Assembly: GCA_036365145.1 (NCBI GenBank)
Contig: JAEOAD010000004.1
Coordinates: forward strand, 54,062,001 to 54,126,000
Source of the DNA: Orientallactaga sibirica
Taxonomy: Eukaryota > Chordata > Mammalia > Rodentia > Dipodidae
Length of the DNA: 64,000 nucleotides
Direction of reading: 5' to 3'
This document shows positions 9,372-21,455 of this stretch, piece by piece. Below the pieces are notes generated by a model. The model searched no databases and was not told where the DNA came from. It saw only the letters and a program-made list of their open reading frames with translations. The translations under genes were made by a program, and so were the position numbers. Numbering within the stretch: position 1 is the first letter of the stretch; each line of letters begins with the position of its first letter.

Positions 9372-9603
9372 ATTTCAAATATTTTTTAAATGTTTATTTA
9401 TTTATTTGCAAGCAGACAGAGAGAGATAGAAGAGAGGCAGACAGAGAGAAAATGGGCATGCCAGGGCATATAGCAACTGCAAACGAACTCCAGATGCATG
9501 TGCCCCCTTGTGTATCTGGCTTACGTGGGTCCTGGAGAATCGAACCAGGATCCTTTGGCTTCGCAGGCAAAACGCCTTAACCGCTAAGCCATTTCTCCAG
9601 CCC
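9372..9603 (-). repeat. Dipodid SINE with perfect 15-bp TSD
   Basis: GATCTTGTGGGTTTT flanks it at 9357-9371 and 9604-9618. It has an intact tail, core and CGCTAAGCCATTTCTCCAGCCC-type head, so it is a clear relatively young insertion. Confidence 0.92.
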
Positions 9604-9618
9604 GATCTTGTGGGTTTT

Positions 9619-9833
9619 TTAAAAAATATTAATGTATTTATTTGCAAACAGAGAGAGATAAAAGAGGGCAAACAGACAGAATGGGCATGTCAGGACCTCC
9701 AGCCACTGCTAATGAAGTTCAGATGTATGTACCACTTTGTGTATCTGGCTTTACATGAATATTGGGGAATCAAACCCAAATTGTTAAGCTTTGTAAGCAA
9801 GAGTTTTAACCTCTGACCCACCTCTCCAGCCTC
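9619..9833 (-). repeat. Second dipodid SINE at the same target
   Basis: More diverged than its neighbour. TCTTGTTTGTTTTTT at 9834-9848 resembles the duplicated target a third time, so two SINEs used one site. Confidence 0.85.
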
Positions 9834-10129
9834 TCTTGTTTGTTTTTTTTTTCTAACTCATCTATCATAAGGAAAAAAAATAAACAAAAAGAAATACACT
9901 ATAAAATTTTCTTTTAACCATTTAGAATTCTTGATGTCACAAAGTACACATATATTCAAGAGTTGTATGTACTTTTAGTATTCTTATTATTATTAAATAA
10001 GGTTGTAATAGAGTTGTGACAGACATTTTGATTATTTGAATCTTAATTTGGCTCTACGTATAAGTTCAGACATTAAAAGCTCAATTTCCAGCTTGGTTCT
10101 ATTTGGAAGTTGTTAAAACTTTAAAAGGT

Positions 10130-10395
10130 ATAGGGTAGCTGGCCCCACATGGCAAGATCCTTCAGCAGATTGCGAGGTTATTGTCTCGTTCTCTCACTTC
10201 ACATCACCCCAACATGTACGATTTCCTGCAACACAAACACCTGCCATGATGTATTCCTCTACCTCAAGCCCCAGAACAATGCAGCTAATTAATTCTGGAA
10301 TGAAATCTCTAAAGCTGTGCGCCAAACAAGAATTTCCTCTTTTTAAGTTAATCATCTCAGGAATTTTATTACAGCAACAAAAAGCTGGCTAACAT
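10130..10395 (+). repeat. Old MaLR-type LTR fragment
   Basis: The run from GCCCCACATGGCAAGATCC to AAAAAGCTGGCTAACAT resembles the 3' half of MLT1/MST-type LTRs, which end in a GGCTAACA-like motif. No TSD or partner LTR was found. Confidence 0.45.
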
Positions 10396-10957
10396 ACAAA
10401 AAAAAAAATCAATACTTGTGATGTAATCACAAGAAATCAGTGAATAAAGAGCAAGATTCTTTGCAAGACATTTTAGAAATGTAATGCAGTGATATAGAAT
10501 GTGAATACTCTTTAGTTAATTATTTATGGCTTTCATAGGTCATCACAGCAGTGTTCCAGAGTATAATTTGGGAAATATGATTATACTCTTATATACTTCC
10601 TTATATATTATGTAATAAAACACATATCTCCATTAACTATTTGTTTCTTCCCACTAGGTAATCAAAGCAAATGATTCTCTTATAGCACTGTCAGAAATGA
10701 AAATATATTGGATTTAAGTAAAGATATGAAATATTTGTGTTCTGGAGTTTTGTAAAAGTGACTTTGGAAAATCTACTAAGGGTTTAATGTACCATTAGTT
10801 CTTACATGGAGATAAAATATGAATTTTATTATAAATTTAGTTGACACACTAACAAAAATAGAATTTAAATTTGTCCATACCTAGTTTTTGAACACTTGAA
10901 AAGAAAGAATATTTGGTGACTTTTTTAATTTTAACTTGTAGATTAAAAGAACAGTGA
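10396..10957. other. AT-rich unique sequence
   Basis: No feature recognised. Confidence 0.4.
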
Positions 10958-11201
10958 GGTCTGGAGAGATAGCTTAGTGGTTAAGGCTCCTGCCTGTTAA
11001 ACCTAAGAAAGCCGTTCCATTCTCCAGGTCCCACGTTTAGCCATACACAAAGTGATGTAAGGGCACCATGCTGCACTTGCCCACAAGGGGGCACATGCAT
11101 CTGGAGTTCATTCACAGCAGCTGAGAGGCCCCTGGTGAGCCCATTCTCTCTCTCTCTCTCTCTCTATCTGACTGTCTCCAAAAAATAATTAAAAAAAGAA
11201 T
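10958..11201 (+). repeat. Dipodid SINE, long subfamily
   Basis: It carries an extra internal block (CACTTGCCCACAAGGGGGCA between the two CCAGATGCA-like words) that the standard copies lack. Tail is CCAAAAAATAATTAAAAAA. Confidence 0.88.
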
Positions 11202-12157
11202 TAACACTGATTTAGACAAATATATATATTATATATATATGACTCTCAAAATTTATCAGTTATCTTTATGGGAATGGAAATATAGATATACCAAGTTAGA
11301 GATGAGGATTATAAAAAGCTTACTTTATTGTGTTTTCCTGGGTATGCCTCAGCAGTAAACTAATTTTTCTGAACTTGTCATGGTAAATTGAAAATTTAAA
11401 AATAATATTTAAAACAAATTTTGTGTTGTATAAACTGCTGGTAATAAAATGATATTTACTTGTAATTACCTTGCTTGAAAAGATATTTAGTTTTTCTCAT
11501 CTTCTAAAGAATAAATATGAGTTTTCTAACTATAGACTATGGTTTTGTATTTGCTAAAGTTTAAACCAATTTTTGAATAAATGTGCTATATTCAAAATTT
11601 GTCATATTTCCATTTTACTTAAACTTCTGTTTAAAAGTGAAGGTACACTGAGAATGGATTTAAATCTTTAGAAGTAGATATTAAACATAGTAGATATCAG
11701 TATGCTCAATTACTTTTTCTACTCCGACACCAGCAGTGATATATTTGTAATTAATCTATCATCTGACTTCCTTCAAAGGGCTTCACAAGAGCATTATGGT
11801 AAAATCTGTGAAGACCTTTCACTGTGGAAATTAGAAAGTTAATAGTGGTTACCAATCCTTCAAGCAGCTATTTCAGTATTTTTTTTTTTACACATCTCCC
11901 AGCTCCTGCTGGGAAATCCCACACAGAGATGTTAATCAAAATTGCACTGGAACTTTCCACCATTTTTTTTTTTTTTATGCTGACTCATAGCAAAAAGTTG
12001 AGTGTGTGGCATACTTAAGTTTGAAAACTAAGTAAAAGTTAGAATGGGTATCTTAGAAGAAGAATAGCAAATGTTAGAATGTTTCTCTAATTCTATTTTG
12101 TCTTTTGGTATGAGCACATTAGACTTATACCAGTTTTAAAGTTGCTGGACAAGGTAG

Positions 12158-12511
12158 TTGGAGATGTTTTGTTTTCTTTATCCCCTTACTTCACAAAGTC
12201 ATTTTAATCGAGGGATACTGAATTATTTCTATCATAAGACAGGTCACCTTGCACCTAGGAGTTTAGAGAGAAGTTGGTCTGGTGCCATTCCATATTTAGC
12301 AAGAAGTTCCCACAGTGCTCAGACATTTGGTCTACATAATTACCAGAGAGACTCGAGCTTTGTCATCGAAGATTATGAAAGCAAGCATCACCTTCCATCA
12401 AAGCAATGGCCAAGTACTCTTGAGTGTCTTTGGGTCCTATGTTTAATTGAAGAGCTTCCCAGAAAAGCACCTGCTCCTCCTCATGTGAAATTCCAAGTGT
12501 GTCTACAATAA
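12158..12511 (+). other. Anonymous 117-codon reading frame
   Basis: An ATG-to-stop frame outside recognised repeats. It has no signal peptide, membrane segment or motif I recognise. It ends in a Pro-rich stretch (PRKAPAPPHVKF). A frame of this length is not rare by chance in 64 kb of mammalian DNA, so I do not call it a gene. Confidence 0.12.
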
Positions 12512-12826
12512 TCACAAAGAGGTATTTTCTAGAACAGTGTGAGTTTAGAACTGAACATTAAAACTGATACTTAAAAGAAATAATTGGCTAAACTAAGGAA
12601 AATTCTTTGACTGACTTTTTGATAATAGGCTTCAAATTTGACTTCAATGGAAAGAAATATACACTGCTAGTGGTAAATTATCATTTATGTAACAGGTGAC
12701 AGCTTTACGTATTGTGTTATCTATTTTGCATATCACTTGGGAACATAAGTGTGCAAATACTGCTTTAAAAGTTTCATGGCATATGAAAATTGTCCCTGAA
12801 TTGGAAACACCAAATAAAATGTCAAA

Positions 12827-12850
12827 ATACCATCTTCTAGAAGATGGTAT
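12827..12850. repeat. Perfect 24-bp palindrome
   Basis: ATACCATCTTCT is followed at once by its exact complement, with no spacer. Confidence 0.95.
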
Positions 12851-14279
12851 CTGGCAATTACAGTTTTTAGGACATTGTGTTTTATAACTCTCTATGAGTC
12901 CAGAAATGATGCTATAGGAGAACTGATATAACATCTGTGTGTCTTGCCTTCCCACAATCTGGAAGTACTTACACTCTATGAGCCTACACTTCTCACTATG
13001 AACGCTTCAAATTTCAGTTCAAGGTTATCTGTGATTATCTGAAAAGCCTCTGGATTTTAAGGGAGACTTTTGAGTTTAAGGTATAGTGTGTCTTTTCACT
13101 AAAACAGTATATCTCCTCAAAGAGACAGGAATAATTTTTTTCTGTTATCTTAACTCACAAGATATTTAACCAACCAATTAACTACTAAAAATATTTGTAC
13201 TTCTTAAGACTTCACATCTTTCCATCAACTTTATATGTAGTCCTTTTTTCCCTGCGAGTAAAGGTTCTTTCTATTTTTGCAATAAAAGGTAAGAAGATGA
13301 AAAAAAGCAGTTCATAATTATTTCCTTCCAATATATGTCCAATAATTGAAATGCTCTTAAACATAATACTTTCATATTTCTATCAAAAAATTTAACCCTT
13401 TTAAACTGTTTTCTCCATTACAATCAGGAGATTGTATAAAGTTAGGCAGTTGCAAACCTGCCTTGAGTTTGTGGCAAAGCTGACAATGTTTTTCTTTTCT
13501 ATCTTTCATAGTTGCTCTACTTCTCCTGATGGATAATGAGAAACAGGAGTCAAAACTCATTAAGATGAAAATCAGTGTGGGCTCATATTTTTTTTTTCTG
13601 TACCATGTAACAGATACAGTACACTCACATTCAAATAGACCTCAATGCTTAACTTGTTGCCTTTATACTGATAATGACAAATTAATCCAGCAGCAAAGAA
13701 ATTGTAATGTTTTAGTTTCAATTTATGTGCTGAATTTTCAATATAACTAAACTTCTTCATACTGACCCATGCACCCACTTACTTGTTATGGTAAGTAGTT
13801 TCATAAAACAAATAATAGTTTTATTTTATAGTATAAATAAATATTATAAACAAATGTTTATAATATAAGTAATTATGAATAACATTATACAGTTGCTGAC
13901 CAATATTTTAAAAGTGATCATGTGATATTTATTTTATGGAAAATATATTCACAAAAGACTTCTATGTAATATAAATTATTGGCAAGATCATGCATGTGCA
14001 TATCCACTAAGCCAAAGTATGTATTTAAGCAGCTTGTTTGCATATGTCATTATTCACTGCAAAATAACTTAATAGTTCATAAAGATCTTTAAAATGGGAA
14101 AGAATGATGTAAAATTTTGCTATATCACAAAATGAGCTACAATGAAGGATAAGCTATGAAGCTAAGTTCAAATTGTGTTTTAAAATATTAACACAAAGAT
14201 TATTTTATATTTTAATGTAGTTTTACTGTGTAATTAGCATCTTTGAAACTGAGAAACTTTAAAATTTCTTAAAAATCAC

Positions 14280-15003
14280 TTAAAATATTTTTGGTTTTTG
14301 TATTCTTCCCTCTCTCGGTCTCTTTCCCCTTCCTCCCGACCACTTAGACCTTTCCTCCCCTTGTATTCTTTTGTTTACTTGCCTATATACTATTTCTTCC
14401 CTTAATCCCTCCCTGCTTCTCCCCACTCCAAACATCATTCTAGCTTCATGGCCTGTACTACTGATTCACACTCCAATTTATGAACAAATTTAAATATTCA
14501 AAGAGAAGATCTGAAAATGAGAGAGAACACAGGGTGATTGCCTTTCTGAGCTCAAATATCTCACATAGTATTATTATTTCTAGATCCACCTACTTTGTAG
14601 AAAAATTCATAATTTCAATTTTTCTTCACTGCTGAATAAAACTCCATTGTGCATATGTATCACATCTTCATAATTCCTTCATCAGTTGGTGGGCATCTGA
14701 AATGACTTCATTTCTGATCTATTGTGAATAGTGCAGCACTAAACATGGACTGACAAGTATCTCAATATTAAATTGTAGCATAATTAGGGTACATGCCCAG
14801 GAGTGCTATAGCTTACTCATATGAAAGATCTATTTTTAGGTTTTTGAGATACTTCTATACTAATCTCCATAGTGGCTATACCAGTTTATACACCCACCGA
14901 GAGTGAATACATTTTCCTCTTTTGCCATATCCTTGCCAGCGTGTGTTGTCATATGATTTTTTTAATGCTAGCCATTCTGATGGGGTGAGATGAAATCTTA
15001 AAT
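14280..15003 (-). mobile_element. L1 3' end (ORF2 end and 3' UTR)
   Basis: Antisense L1 words are clear: ACTCCATTGTGCATATGTAT, TCATCAGTTGGTGGGCATCT, CCATAGTGGCTATACCAGTT and GCCATTCTGATGGGGTGAGA. A pyrimidine-rich 3' UTR lies at about 14300-14430. It is 5' truncated. Confidence 0.85.
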
Positions 15004-15039
15004 AGATACCAGCTTTGTAATTAATTAATATTTTAAAAA

Positions 15040-16072
15040 TGGGAGATATTGGGCAGAAGTACTCTGTTTAGGTGACAAAGCTTTACCCTGAAGGCATAGG
15101 CTGTTGCAGCTAAATCCAAGCACCTGGGATGGGTCATTATTCTCACCCTCACCTTTGTGAGTCATTGATTAGTGAGGCCCATGAAGCTCCCCAAACAATG
15201 CAGACTATTGCCAATGCTCTTTATTACCCACCAGATCTAGATGATAAGACCCTATTCTGCAAGGTACCACATGGTGAGGTTGCAGGACATCACTACCCTG
15301 CTGGCTCATTGGATTTGAGGGCTGCTCAGTGGGAAGTAATTCATCCTGATACTGAAAACTGAATCAAAAGCCTGTGATTTGGGAATACATATGCTATAGA
15401 GGGAAGCTACCACTGTTCTTTGGCTAAGTAGATACATTGAGATCACCAAGTTGCCTTCTAAATGTTTATGTCCATTGATTAATGCTCTCCTCACATTTGG
15501 TTAGAGAAGATTCTTTTTACAAATGTTGGTAAATACTGGGTATACACAGTGCTTAGCACTGGATAAGTCAGGGCTCAACAAATATTATAGGGGAGGTAGT
15601 AGAAAGAGTATGAGTAGTGTTCTCACTGCTAGTTAGAGAAGCTTCTCTATTGAGAAGGCAGTGAGCAGACTCAAAATTTATCAAAGCTGAAAATAAAGGG
15701 CTATTCAGAGTTCAAAACTAAATAAGACATCTCTATCACACCCTCCAAGGTTCAGTGAACATGGTGGAAGAGGGGATAGAAAGAATGTAAGAGCCACAGT
15801 GTGGGAAGGAGTATATTTCGGTATTGCCCTCATGACATGAATTTACTGGTGCATTCATGACCTCACATTGGTTATGGTTAACCCCACAAGACCTGCACTA
15901 TTCCATGGCCATCTACATTTTGACATAGCAGATGGAAGAGGAAAAAAGAGTGGGACAAAAATGCAAAGGAAATATTCTTTGGAAAGAGAAGGGTGTTCAG
16001 TGGAATAGGAGTAGGGGACAAAAGAGGGGAATAGAATAAAATTATAGTATATTCATGTATTAAAATTCTCCA
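15040..16072 (+). mobile_element. L1 3' UTR-like sequence
   Basis: GGTTCAGTGAACATGGTGGA, then GGGGATAGAAAGAATGTAAG and CACAAGACCTGCACTA (about 15750-15900) follow the order of a rodent L1 3' UTR. The same module occurs at 20440-20500 and 58330-58380. The part before 15740 is less certain. An ATG frame at 15129-15362 lies inside and is probably not coding. Confidence 0.6.
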
Positions 16073-16078
16073 TTTGAT

Positions 16079-16289
16079 TCGAGAAATGGCTTATCAGTTA
16101 AGGCATCTGCCGCAAATCCAAAGGATCCTAGTTTGATTGTCCAGGACCTACATAAGCCAGATGCATGAGGGGCACATGCATCTTGTGTTCATTTGCAGTG
16201 GTTAGAGGTCCTGGCGTGCCCATTCTCTCTGTCTGCCCCTCTTCTCTCTCTCTCTCTCTGCTTGAAATAAATAAATAAAAATTAAAACT
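16079..16289 (+). repeat. Dipodid SINE
   Basis: Head GAGAAATGGCTTATCAGTTA, core with GTGGTTAGAGGTCCTGGC, CT-rich tract and AAATAAATAAATAAA tail. Confidence 0.88.
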
Positions 16290-16316
16290 ATTCTCCATTT
16301 AATAATGTTTTAAAAT

Positions 16317-16487
16317 GGAGCCAGATGTAAAGTCACATGCCTTTAATTCCAGCTCTCAGGAGACCGAAACAGAAAGATCACTGTGAGTTCCAGGCCCACC
16401 TGTGCTACAGATTGAGTTTTCAAGTCAGCCTGGACTACAGTAAGACCCTGCCTTAAAGATTAAAATTTTAAAAATAAATAAAGCACA
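16317..16487 (+). repeat. B1 SINE, diverged
   Basis: GAGCCAGATGTAAAGTCACA to AGTCAGCCTGGACTACAGTA, with an A-rich tail ending AAATAAATAAAG. Confidence 0.75.
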
Positions 16488-16588
16488 TATTTCTTAACTA
16501 GAAGGAAAACTGTTTCTTCTCCAAAATGAGCTTTTCTAAAATAAGGAAATATGGAAACTTATTCTTAATAAATAATTATTAAAACTCA

Positions 16589-16905
16589 GGCTGAGAAGAT
16601 GGCAAGCAGTTAAGAATGCTTGCAACTTAAGCATGAGGGTATCTCAGGTCTGAGACCACCAAGATCAACTCCCCAGTCTGTTGGTGCAGATTAGGGCTTG
16701 CAAGTTGACAGTAGATCAGGATTAAGAGAGCCTGTATCAAGAAAGAAATACAAGGGTAATAAATGAAAATATTATATATATACCTGACATTCTCAGAGCT
16801 CTGGCCTCTGTATGTATGTGCATATGGTGTACACATGTGCATGCATTTACATGTACCACACATTATCCATACATGCCACCCCTCACACACAGTCTACACA
16901 CACAA
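16589..16905 (+). repeat. B4/B2-like tRNA-derived SINE
   Basis: GGCTGAGAAGATGGCAAGCA head, a degenerate body, GCTCTGGCCTCTGTATGTAT and a TG/CA-rich end with (CA)n. Confidence 0.6.
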
Positions 16906-17414
16906 GTTAGCATGTTTAGAGAAGCATTTTTAAAGGGTTCATACCTACACACATAAGTATTTTGTAGCAATCCAACAAATAAATACCATAAAAATCATGA
17001 ACATTTACCTAAATTTTCAGTACTTTAATTAATCTGAGAACAAAAATATGACCAAGTTGATATAGACGTTTGTAATAATTAAATATGAAGCAGTAAATTT
17101 TTATTTGAAATCCTCCAATATTAATGGTAAGCAATATGGCATGATATGAAAAGTAATTTTGAGGCACCTGTTTTGTTATCCTTGTAACTTGGAAAGAGGG
17201 AATGAAATACAGAGGTAAATAAAATGTTATGTGCAATGGTATTATCCTAGAGCTACAAGCAGAGACAAAAAAATCCCTAGGCATTACTGGCTAGTTTTTC
17301 AAGCCTAGGTGGAAAGCTCTACATTCAGTGAGAGACACTGTTCCAAAATAAGGAAGAGAACAACATAAGAAGATATCCAACATTGCCCTGCAGATTCCAA
17401 GTGTGTGTGTGCAA

Positions 17415-17545
17415 TACCCACATAAACCAGATGCAGAAAATGACATATGTGCCTGGGGTTCATTTGCAGTGGCTAGAGGCCCTGGTTTGCTTTCTCTCTC
17501 TTTCTCTCTCTCAAAATAAAATACATAAATAAACATTTAAAAATA
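17415..17545 (+). repeat. Dipodid SINE, 5' truncated
   Basis: Starts at ACCCACATAAACCAGATGCA, keeps TTTGCAGTGGCTAGAGGCCC, a CT tract and an A-rich tail. Confidence 0.82.
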
Positions 17546-17810
17546 TATTAGCTAATTTAAATATGTACATATATTTACCTGGCAAACAAATGCATTAATT
17601 AAGATCAAGGAACTTAAAGGATATGGATACACAGAGCTAGGGAACCATAGAGGAAACTCGAATTTCTAAAATATGTATTAGACAATGTAGTCTGAAGTAC
17701 AAAAGTGTGCACATTTCCAGCATTGGAAAAATATATACAAAGTTCCCTGGCTGAATCTATTTTGGTATCTAGACTTCATTTTTATTCATATGCCAAAGTA
17801 GCAAAGTTTA

Positions 17811-18167
17811 TGTGGTAGTTTGAATAGATGGCCCCCAATATATTCAGTGTTTTATTAGTTTGTTGTTTGCATCTGCTGCCACCTGGCTGGAGGCAATGTC
17901 ACTGGGTGGATCTTCAGGTGTGGTGGTAGGTTTGAGATTCCATTGTAAAGATATGCAAAGTGTGCCCAGGGGGAGTTCCTGAAGTGTGCTGTGCTGTGTG
18001 GCTGGTGGCTTTTCTCTTTCTTGCCTGGTCCTGTAAAAGCAGGCCAGCTTCTCCTGCCATTATGGAACTTCCCCTGGATCTGTAGGCTTCAATAAATAAT
18101 ATCCCTTCCTCCATAACTGTGCCTGGTCTGGAAGTTCATCTCAGTGAACTTGAAGCTGTCTGCTACA
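17811..18167 (+). repeat. Solo MaLR-type LTR with 5-bp TSD
   Basis: 357 bp from TGTGGTAGTTTGAATAGATG to GCTGTCTGCTACA. It is flanked by GTTTA at 17806-17810 and 18168-18172; five bases is typical of ERVL-MaLR elements. AATAAATAATATCCC near the 3' end supplies a poly(A) signal. The TGTGGT-GTTTGAAT start is shared by rodent ORR1/MT LTRs. Confidence 0.85.
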
Positions 18168-18385
18168 GTTTAGTAACTTTCTCTTCTCTGTTACCAGCTG
18201 TAAACTAACGGACTTGGACTAAAAACAAACTTTGCACTATAATCCACTTAAAATTTACTGTAGGCTTTGATTTATCACATTATTCAGAAGTAAGTTTGTT
18301 TCTAGTTATCAGTAGCTGTATTTCCAATTCCACCTCCTCCTTTATGCCTTTATATAAAACACAAAAATGGATTATAAGTATAAAG

Positions 18386-19695
18386 CATAAATCTCTTGGA
18401 AAACAATATAGGAGGAAGTCTAGATGGCAAGGCTAAAGGCACAATACATAAGGAAAGAAGTTATAAGCTGGATCTCATTAAAATTAAAAGTTCTCTTCTG
18501 CAAAGATATTGTGAAGAGAGTGAAGGCACAAACTATAGATTGGAAAGAGTATTTGCAAAAGACACATTTGACAAATGACCACTGTCCAAATTATATAAAG
18601 GACTTTTAAAACTCAATAATATGAATGCAAATACCACCACTAAAATGGATTCAAAAATCCCAGCACTTGGGAGGCAGATGTAGGAAGATTACTATGAGTC
18701 TGAAACCAGCTTGAGACTATACAGTGAAATTCAGTTCAGTCTGGGCTAGAGTGAAACCCTACCTCGAAGTACCAAAATTTAAATAAATAGAAAAGATCTC
18801 ACCAGGAATCTCACTGAAGGTATCTATAAAGTTGTAAATCTAGCAGATGAAAAAATGTTCTACACCACATGCCATTAGAGAAAGCCATATTGAAACATAG
18901 TGAGGTAATTCTACACATCTGTCAAAAAGGTCCAGACTAGCACTGACTCCATTGAATACTGGCAAAGTCATGTAGCAAGAACTGTTATCTGGTGATGGCA
19001 GGAATGAAGACATTACAGCCTCTTTAGGATACAATTTGACAATTTCATAAGCAGCTAATGAAATATACTATGACAGTTCAACACAGCTTCTGTTCACTTT
19101 TGTTGTTGTCCAGAGTGAGTGAAAAAATTCATCCAGTCAAAAACCTACATATGGAAGATTATTATATTACAAATGCTCAAACCACGGTGTATATGGATAA
19201 TAAAATTGTATATTGTGTTTAAACAGAATTGAAGAATCAAGCCAAGAGTAGAGTGAGGAGCCATAGATCCTTGGTACTAAGTGAAGAAACCAAAGTTAAA
19301 CAGCTCTAAACTATGCTTTTAAGATGATGTTACACGTGTGACATTCTGATAAAAACAAAGTATGAAGTCAGAGAAAAGACCTGTTTGCCAGATGACAAAG
19401 AGTAGAAACAGTAGCGCACACAACACCCGGGATATGGAACTGCTCTGTAAGATGTATAATGTGGACATCCATCATTGCAAATGAGTCCAACTCACAGAGA
19501 GTAAGAGTAACTCTCATATACTGTGGATTTTGGGTGATCATTATGGATCAATATAATTTCTTCACTCATTGAATGCATCCCTCAGCAAGGGAATGCTGGT
19601 GATTGGAAAGGCTGTGCATACATGAGATCAGGGGACAGCATATGTAGCTTCCACTTTAGTTTCCTATGAACCCAAAATTCCTCACAGAGAACAGC
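18386..19695 (+). mobile_element. Ancient L1 (ORF2 3' end and 3' UTR), split by B1
   Basis: GCTGGATCTCATTAAAATTA and GGAAAGAGTATTTGCAAAAG are sense L1 ORF2. After the B1, CACATGCCATTAGAGAAAGC and TGGCAAAGTCATGTAGCAAG continue it. From about 19440 the sequence resembles an L1M-type 3' UTR (TACTGTGGATTTTGGGTGAT). Confidence 0.75.
18655..18785 (+). repeat. B1 SINE inside the L1
   Basis: CCCAGCACTTGGGAGGCAGA to CTAGAGTGAAACCCTACCTC, with a short A-rich tail. It lacks the first bases. Confidence 0.85.
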
Positions 19696-19705
19696 CTGTT
19701 AGAGG

Positions 19706-19795
19706 TTTGAGAAATGAGCTGCATGAAGTAAGAAGTCAGTGCATTGCCTACCATGGCCAAGGCTCTGTATTCAACCCTCAATAACATAAAAATAG
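19706..19795 (+). repeat. ID-like SINE remnant
   Basis: AATGAGCTGCATGAAGTAAG and GGCTCTGTATTCAACCCTCA follow the tRNA-like ID layout, with strong decay. Confidence 0.4.
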
Positions 19796-20209
19796 GATGA
19801 ATGAGAACTAAACAAACATTTGATATTTACTAGTATAGAAAGTAGAAAGTATTGAGAAAATATTCTATCATGTAGACTTGAGATTGACCCTTTCCCCTAT
19901 TTTCTACACATTTAACATGACTGAGCACTGCCTTAGCTTTATTCATGTATGGCAGGGTTTCCTTTGGCATATTTTAGCCTCACTATACTTTAAAAAATAT
20001 TTTGAGATCTGGCCCGCTCACTATACTTGTGTGCATATTCCAGAGTAGGGGATTTGGAATTGGGGACCCAATCTCAAGGGTCAAGCTCTCACTATTCTTT
20101 GCTTAAAAGAGAGGTTACAGACATCAAATTCTCCCTAAATTAATAATGCTTATCTCATTTAGACTATGTTGACTTCACTCTGTTGGGGAATCTGTTCTTT
20201 TTCAGAAGG

Positions 20210-20600
20210 TAGTGAGACCTGAGAAGAAAAACCACCTCTCACACTTCAGCCAAGCCACAGCTGAAACCCCAGAGGAATGAGGAGATGAGCAAGAGTGCTG
20301 CTTCCATGGTGAACCTGATAATCAGCGCCAGGGTGTAGGAGACAGATGCTGAGGATACTCAACTTGCCAAAGCAGAGATCAAGAGGCTCCTAAGAGCTCA
20401 TCACTGAAGTAGACTTAAAACTCACCCACCACGACTCAGGGAATTTCAGAAGAGGGGGTGGAAAGATTCTAAGAGCCACAGGTTGAGACATCATGCCCAG
20501 AGGCATTCACTTCCCCCCCAAAATAACTGACTGCTGATCCCACGATGCCTAAAACAATTGCATAAGGAATACCACTGAGGAGGGTTAATAATAAGAAGAA
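20210..20600 (+). mobile_element. L1 3' UTR fragment
   Basis: AAGAGGCTCCTAAGAGCTCA and GAAGAGGGGGTGGAAAGATT match the module in the L1 at 57060-58556. No ORF2 is attached. Confidence 0.75.
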
Positions 20601-20602
20601 AA

Positions 20603-20798
20603 TATTTATTTATTTGCAAGCAGAGAGAGAGAGCGATCAAGAGAGAAGACAGACAGAACGAATGGGCATGCCAGGGCCTCTAGCTACTATAAACAAACTC
20701 CAGATGTATGTGCCCCTTTGTGCATCTGGCTTTACCTGGTTACTGGGGAAGTGAATGTGTAGGCCAACATTTCACTGCTAAGCCATCTCTCCAACCCT
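20603..20798 (-). repeat. Dipodid SINE
   Basis: TATTTATTTATTTGCAAGCA tail side, ATGGGCATGCCAGGGCCTCT core and CTAAGCCATCTCTCCAACCC head. Confidence 0.88.
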
Positions 20799-20897
20799 GA
20801 GAATTTTTAAAATTACATTTACAATTAGTGGCTGAAACCTCATTAGGTCTATGGCTTCATGCTAATCCTAATAAAACAGTGAATACATTTTCATAAC

Positions 20898-21455
20898 TAT
20901 GCATCTTTTTTAAAATTTAATTTATTTTTTTCTTTATTAGTTATGTACATACTCAGTGTGTAAACAGCGATGTTGGTAACATCCTTAGCCTCCTCCATGT
21001 CCTTCCCCCTGCGAAGGGACCCTCCTAGTTGGGGATATCAGTTATCCCCACGTGGATTGTGGATGGTTCATAGTGGGGGTTCATCAGTTATGGGGAAGAG
21101 GCAATGTCTCTTTGCATAGTGTCCCAGCTTGTGTTTCCGCCCCCTCTTCCGCGAATTTCCCTGAGCCGTGTTGGGTTTGTTTTAGGTCTACTTCAGTGAT
21201 GCGGTCTTGGGAGCCTCTGTGCTTCTAGATCTCTGGTTTGGTAAGAGCTGAGTGTTCTCTGTGTCTATCTCCTTAACCCTTGTGCTGGTTCCAGTTTCAC
21301 CAAGAAAGCAACATCCTTTCTCATTTCCCCAAATACTCTGATTTCAGCTGGGGCCCTGGTAGGGTGCGATGGGCTGTTCTGCATCCATCTGAAAAAGAGA
21401 AGCAGATTTTCCAACAGAGAGTGAAGTCAGCACCAGATAAATCGGATAACCATTA
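20898..21455 (-). mobile_element. L1 3' UTR, inverted relative to neighbours
   Basis: TTCCGCCCCCTCTTCCGCGA and TTCAGTGATGCGGTCTTGGG are complements of the 3' UTR words at 58310-58350 and 58270-58300. Starts with a T-rich stretch equal to an A-rich L1 tail. Confidence 0.8.

Larger units (their letters stand above)
11204..14279. other. 3 kb AT-rich sequence free of recognised repeats
   Basis: Among the longest stretches without an obvious transposon. It contains a (TA)n stretch (about 11221-11240), a 117-codon frame (12158-12511) and a 24-bp palindrome (12827-12850). No splice-flanked exon or CpG island was seen. Confidence 0.4.

Noticed and set aside
10958..11030. tRNA-like head sequences as tRNA genes
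   Set aside because: They are SINE heads followed by SINE core and tail, and they lack a complete cloverleaf.
15129..15362. 77-codon plus-strand frame as a small gene
   Set aside because: It lies next to and probably inside an L1 3' UTR and has no recognised domain.
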